64,000 nt of DNA, taken from assembly GCA_015075725.1 (NCBI GenBank), contig JABTTV010000001.1, forward strand, positions 2,914,001 through 2,978,000, in the 5' to 3' direction. How positions within the stretch are numbered: position 1 is the stretch's first letter; each line of letters begins with the position of its first letter. The translations under genes were made by a program, and so were the position numbers. Below are positions 63,923 through 64,000 of the stretch, piece after piece. Under the pieces are notes generated by a model. The model searched no databases and was not told where the DNA came from. It saw only the letters and a program-made list of their open reading frames with translations. Source of the DNA: Anaerolineales bacterium. GTDB lineage: Bacteria; Chloroflexota; Anaerolineae; Anaerolineales; Villigracilaceae.

Positions 63923-64000
63923 GGTCGCTTCTCCTTGGCAGGATAGTGTGTGACTATAAGGCATGGAGTTCTATCTTTTTGGCAAAGTGCCTCACAGCCT

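Overview
The window looks like chromosomal DNA from a member of Chloroflexota, probably class Anaerolineae. This is an inference from gene content, not from a database search. Points in favour are zinc-type (C+) S14, S4, L36 and L24, a B12-dependent class II ribonucleotide reductase next to nrdR, RNase J, many lipoproteins with a LAxC-type lipobox, an RpoB with a large lineage-type insertion, and a mixture of Shine-Dalgarno (SD) and leaderless starts. Base composition is moderately GC-rich.

Layout. 1-3300: the 3' part of a YfcH-type epimerase gene, a lipoprotein gene, tyrS behind a probable tyrosine attenuator, and a three-tRNA cluster (Phe-Gly-Cys) on the minus strand. 3350-28900: one long plus-strand information-processing region: rpoB, then the str genes (rpsL, rpsG, fusA, tuf), the S10/spc genes (rpsJ to rplO, secY, adk, map), the alpha genes (rpmJ, rpsM, rpsK, rpsD, rpoA, rplQ), truA, rplM and rpsI. 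rpoC and infA are absent from their usual places. 28950-44000: housekeeping and membrane genes on both strands: mazG, a UbiA-type prenyltransferase, an EamA exporter, an MBL-fold protein, a large GT-C-type membrane protein, mutY, rnj with a long structured 5' UTR, a DUF1992 protein, a hydrolase/acyl-CoA-ligase fusion, a second hydrolase, and nrdR. 44100-46700: nrdJ. 46800-54600: small accessory genes, a CSLREAI-type beta-helix lipoprotein, and a TetR-ABC exporter operon. 54600-61050: four minus-strand genes for secreted or anchored multidomain proteins. 61100-64000: a Cys-pair protein, a cupin, a CPBP-type membrane protease, and a broken second copy of the cupin start.

The most interesting signal is regulatory. 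Upstream of tyrS lies a 16-residue leader ORF with three Tyr codons (Tyr-Pro-Tyr-Tyr-Pro). It is followed by mutually exclusive antiterminator and terminator hairpins whose geometry fits classical ribosome-mediated attenuation. Its start codon sits six bases after a TATAAT box, so the leader ORF itself is probably translated leaderlessly. The same TATAAT-6/7-ATG arrangement recurs at several ordinary genes. The rnj 5' UTR also contains overlapping, competing hairpins. Families of short repeated words (for example ATTACCAATTAC, CACTGGTCACTGG) fill spacers and appear to have entered coding regions of mazG and the GT-C gene.
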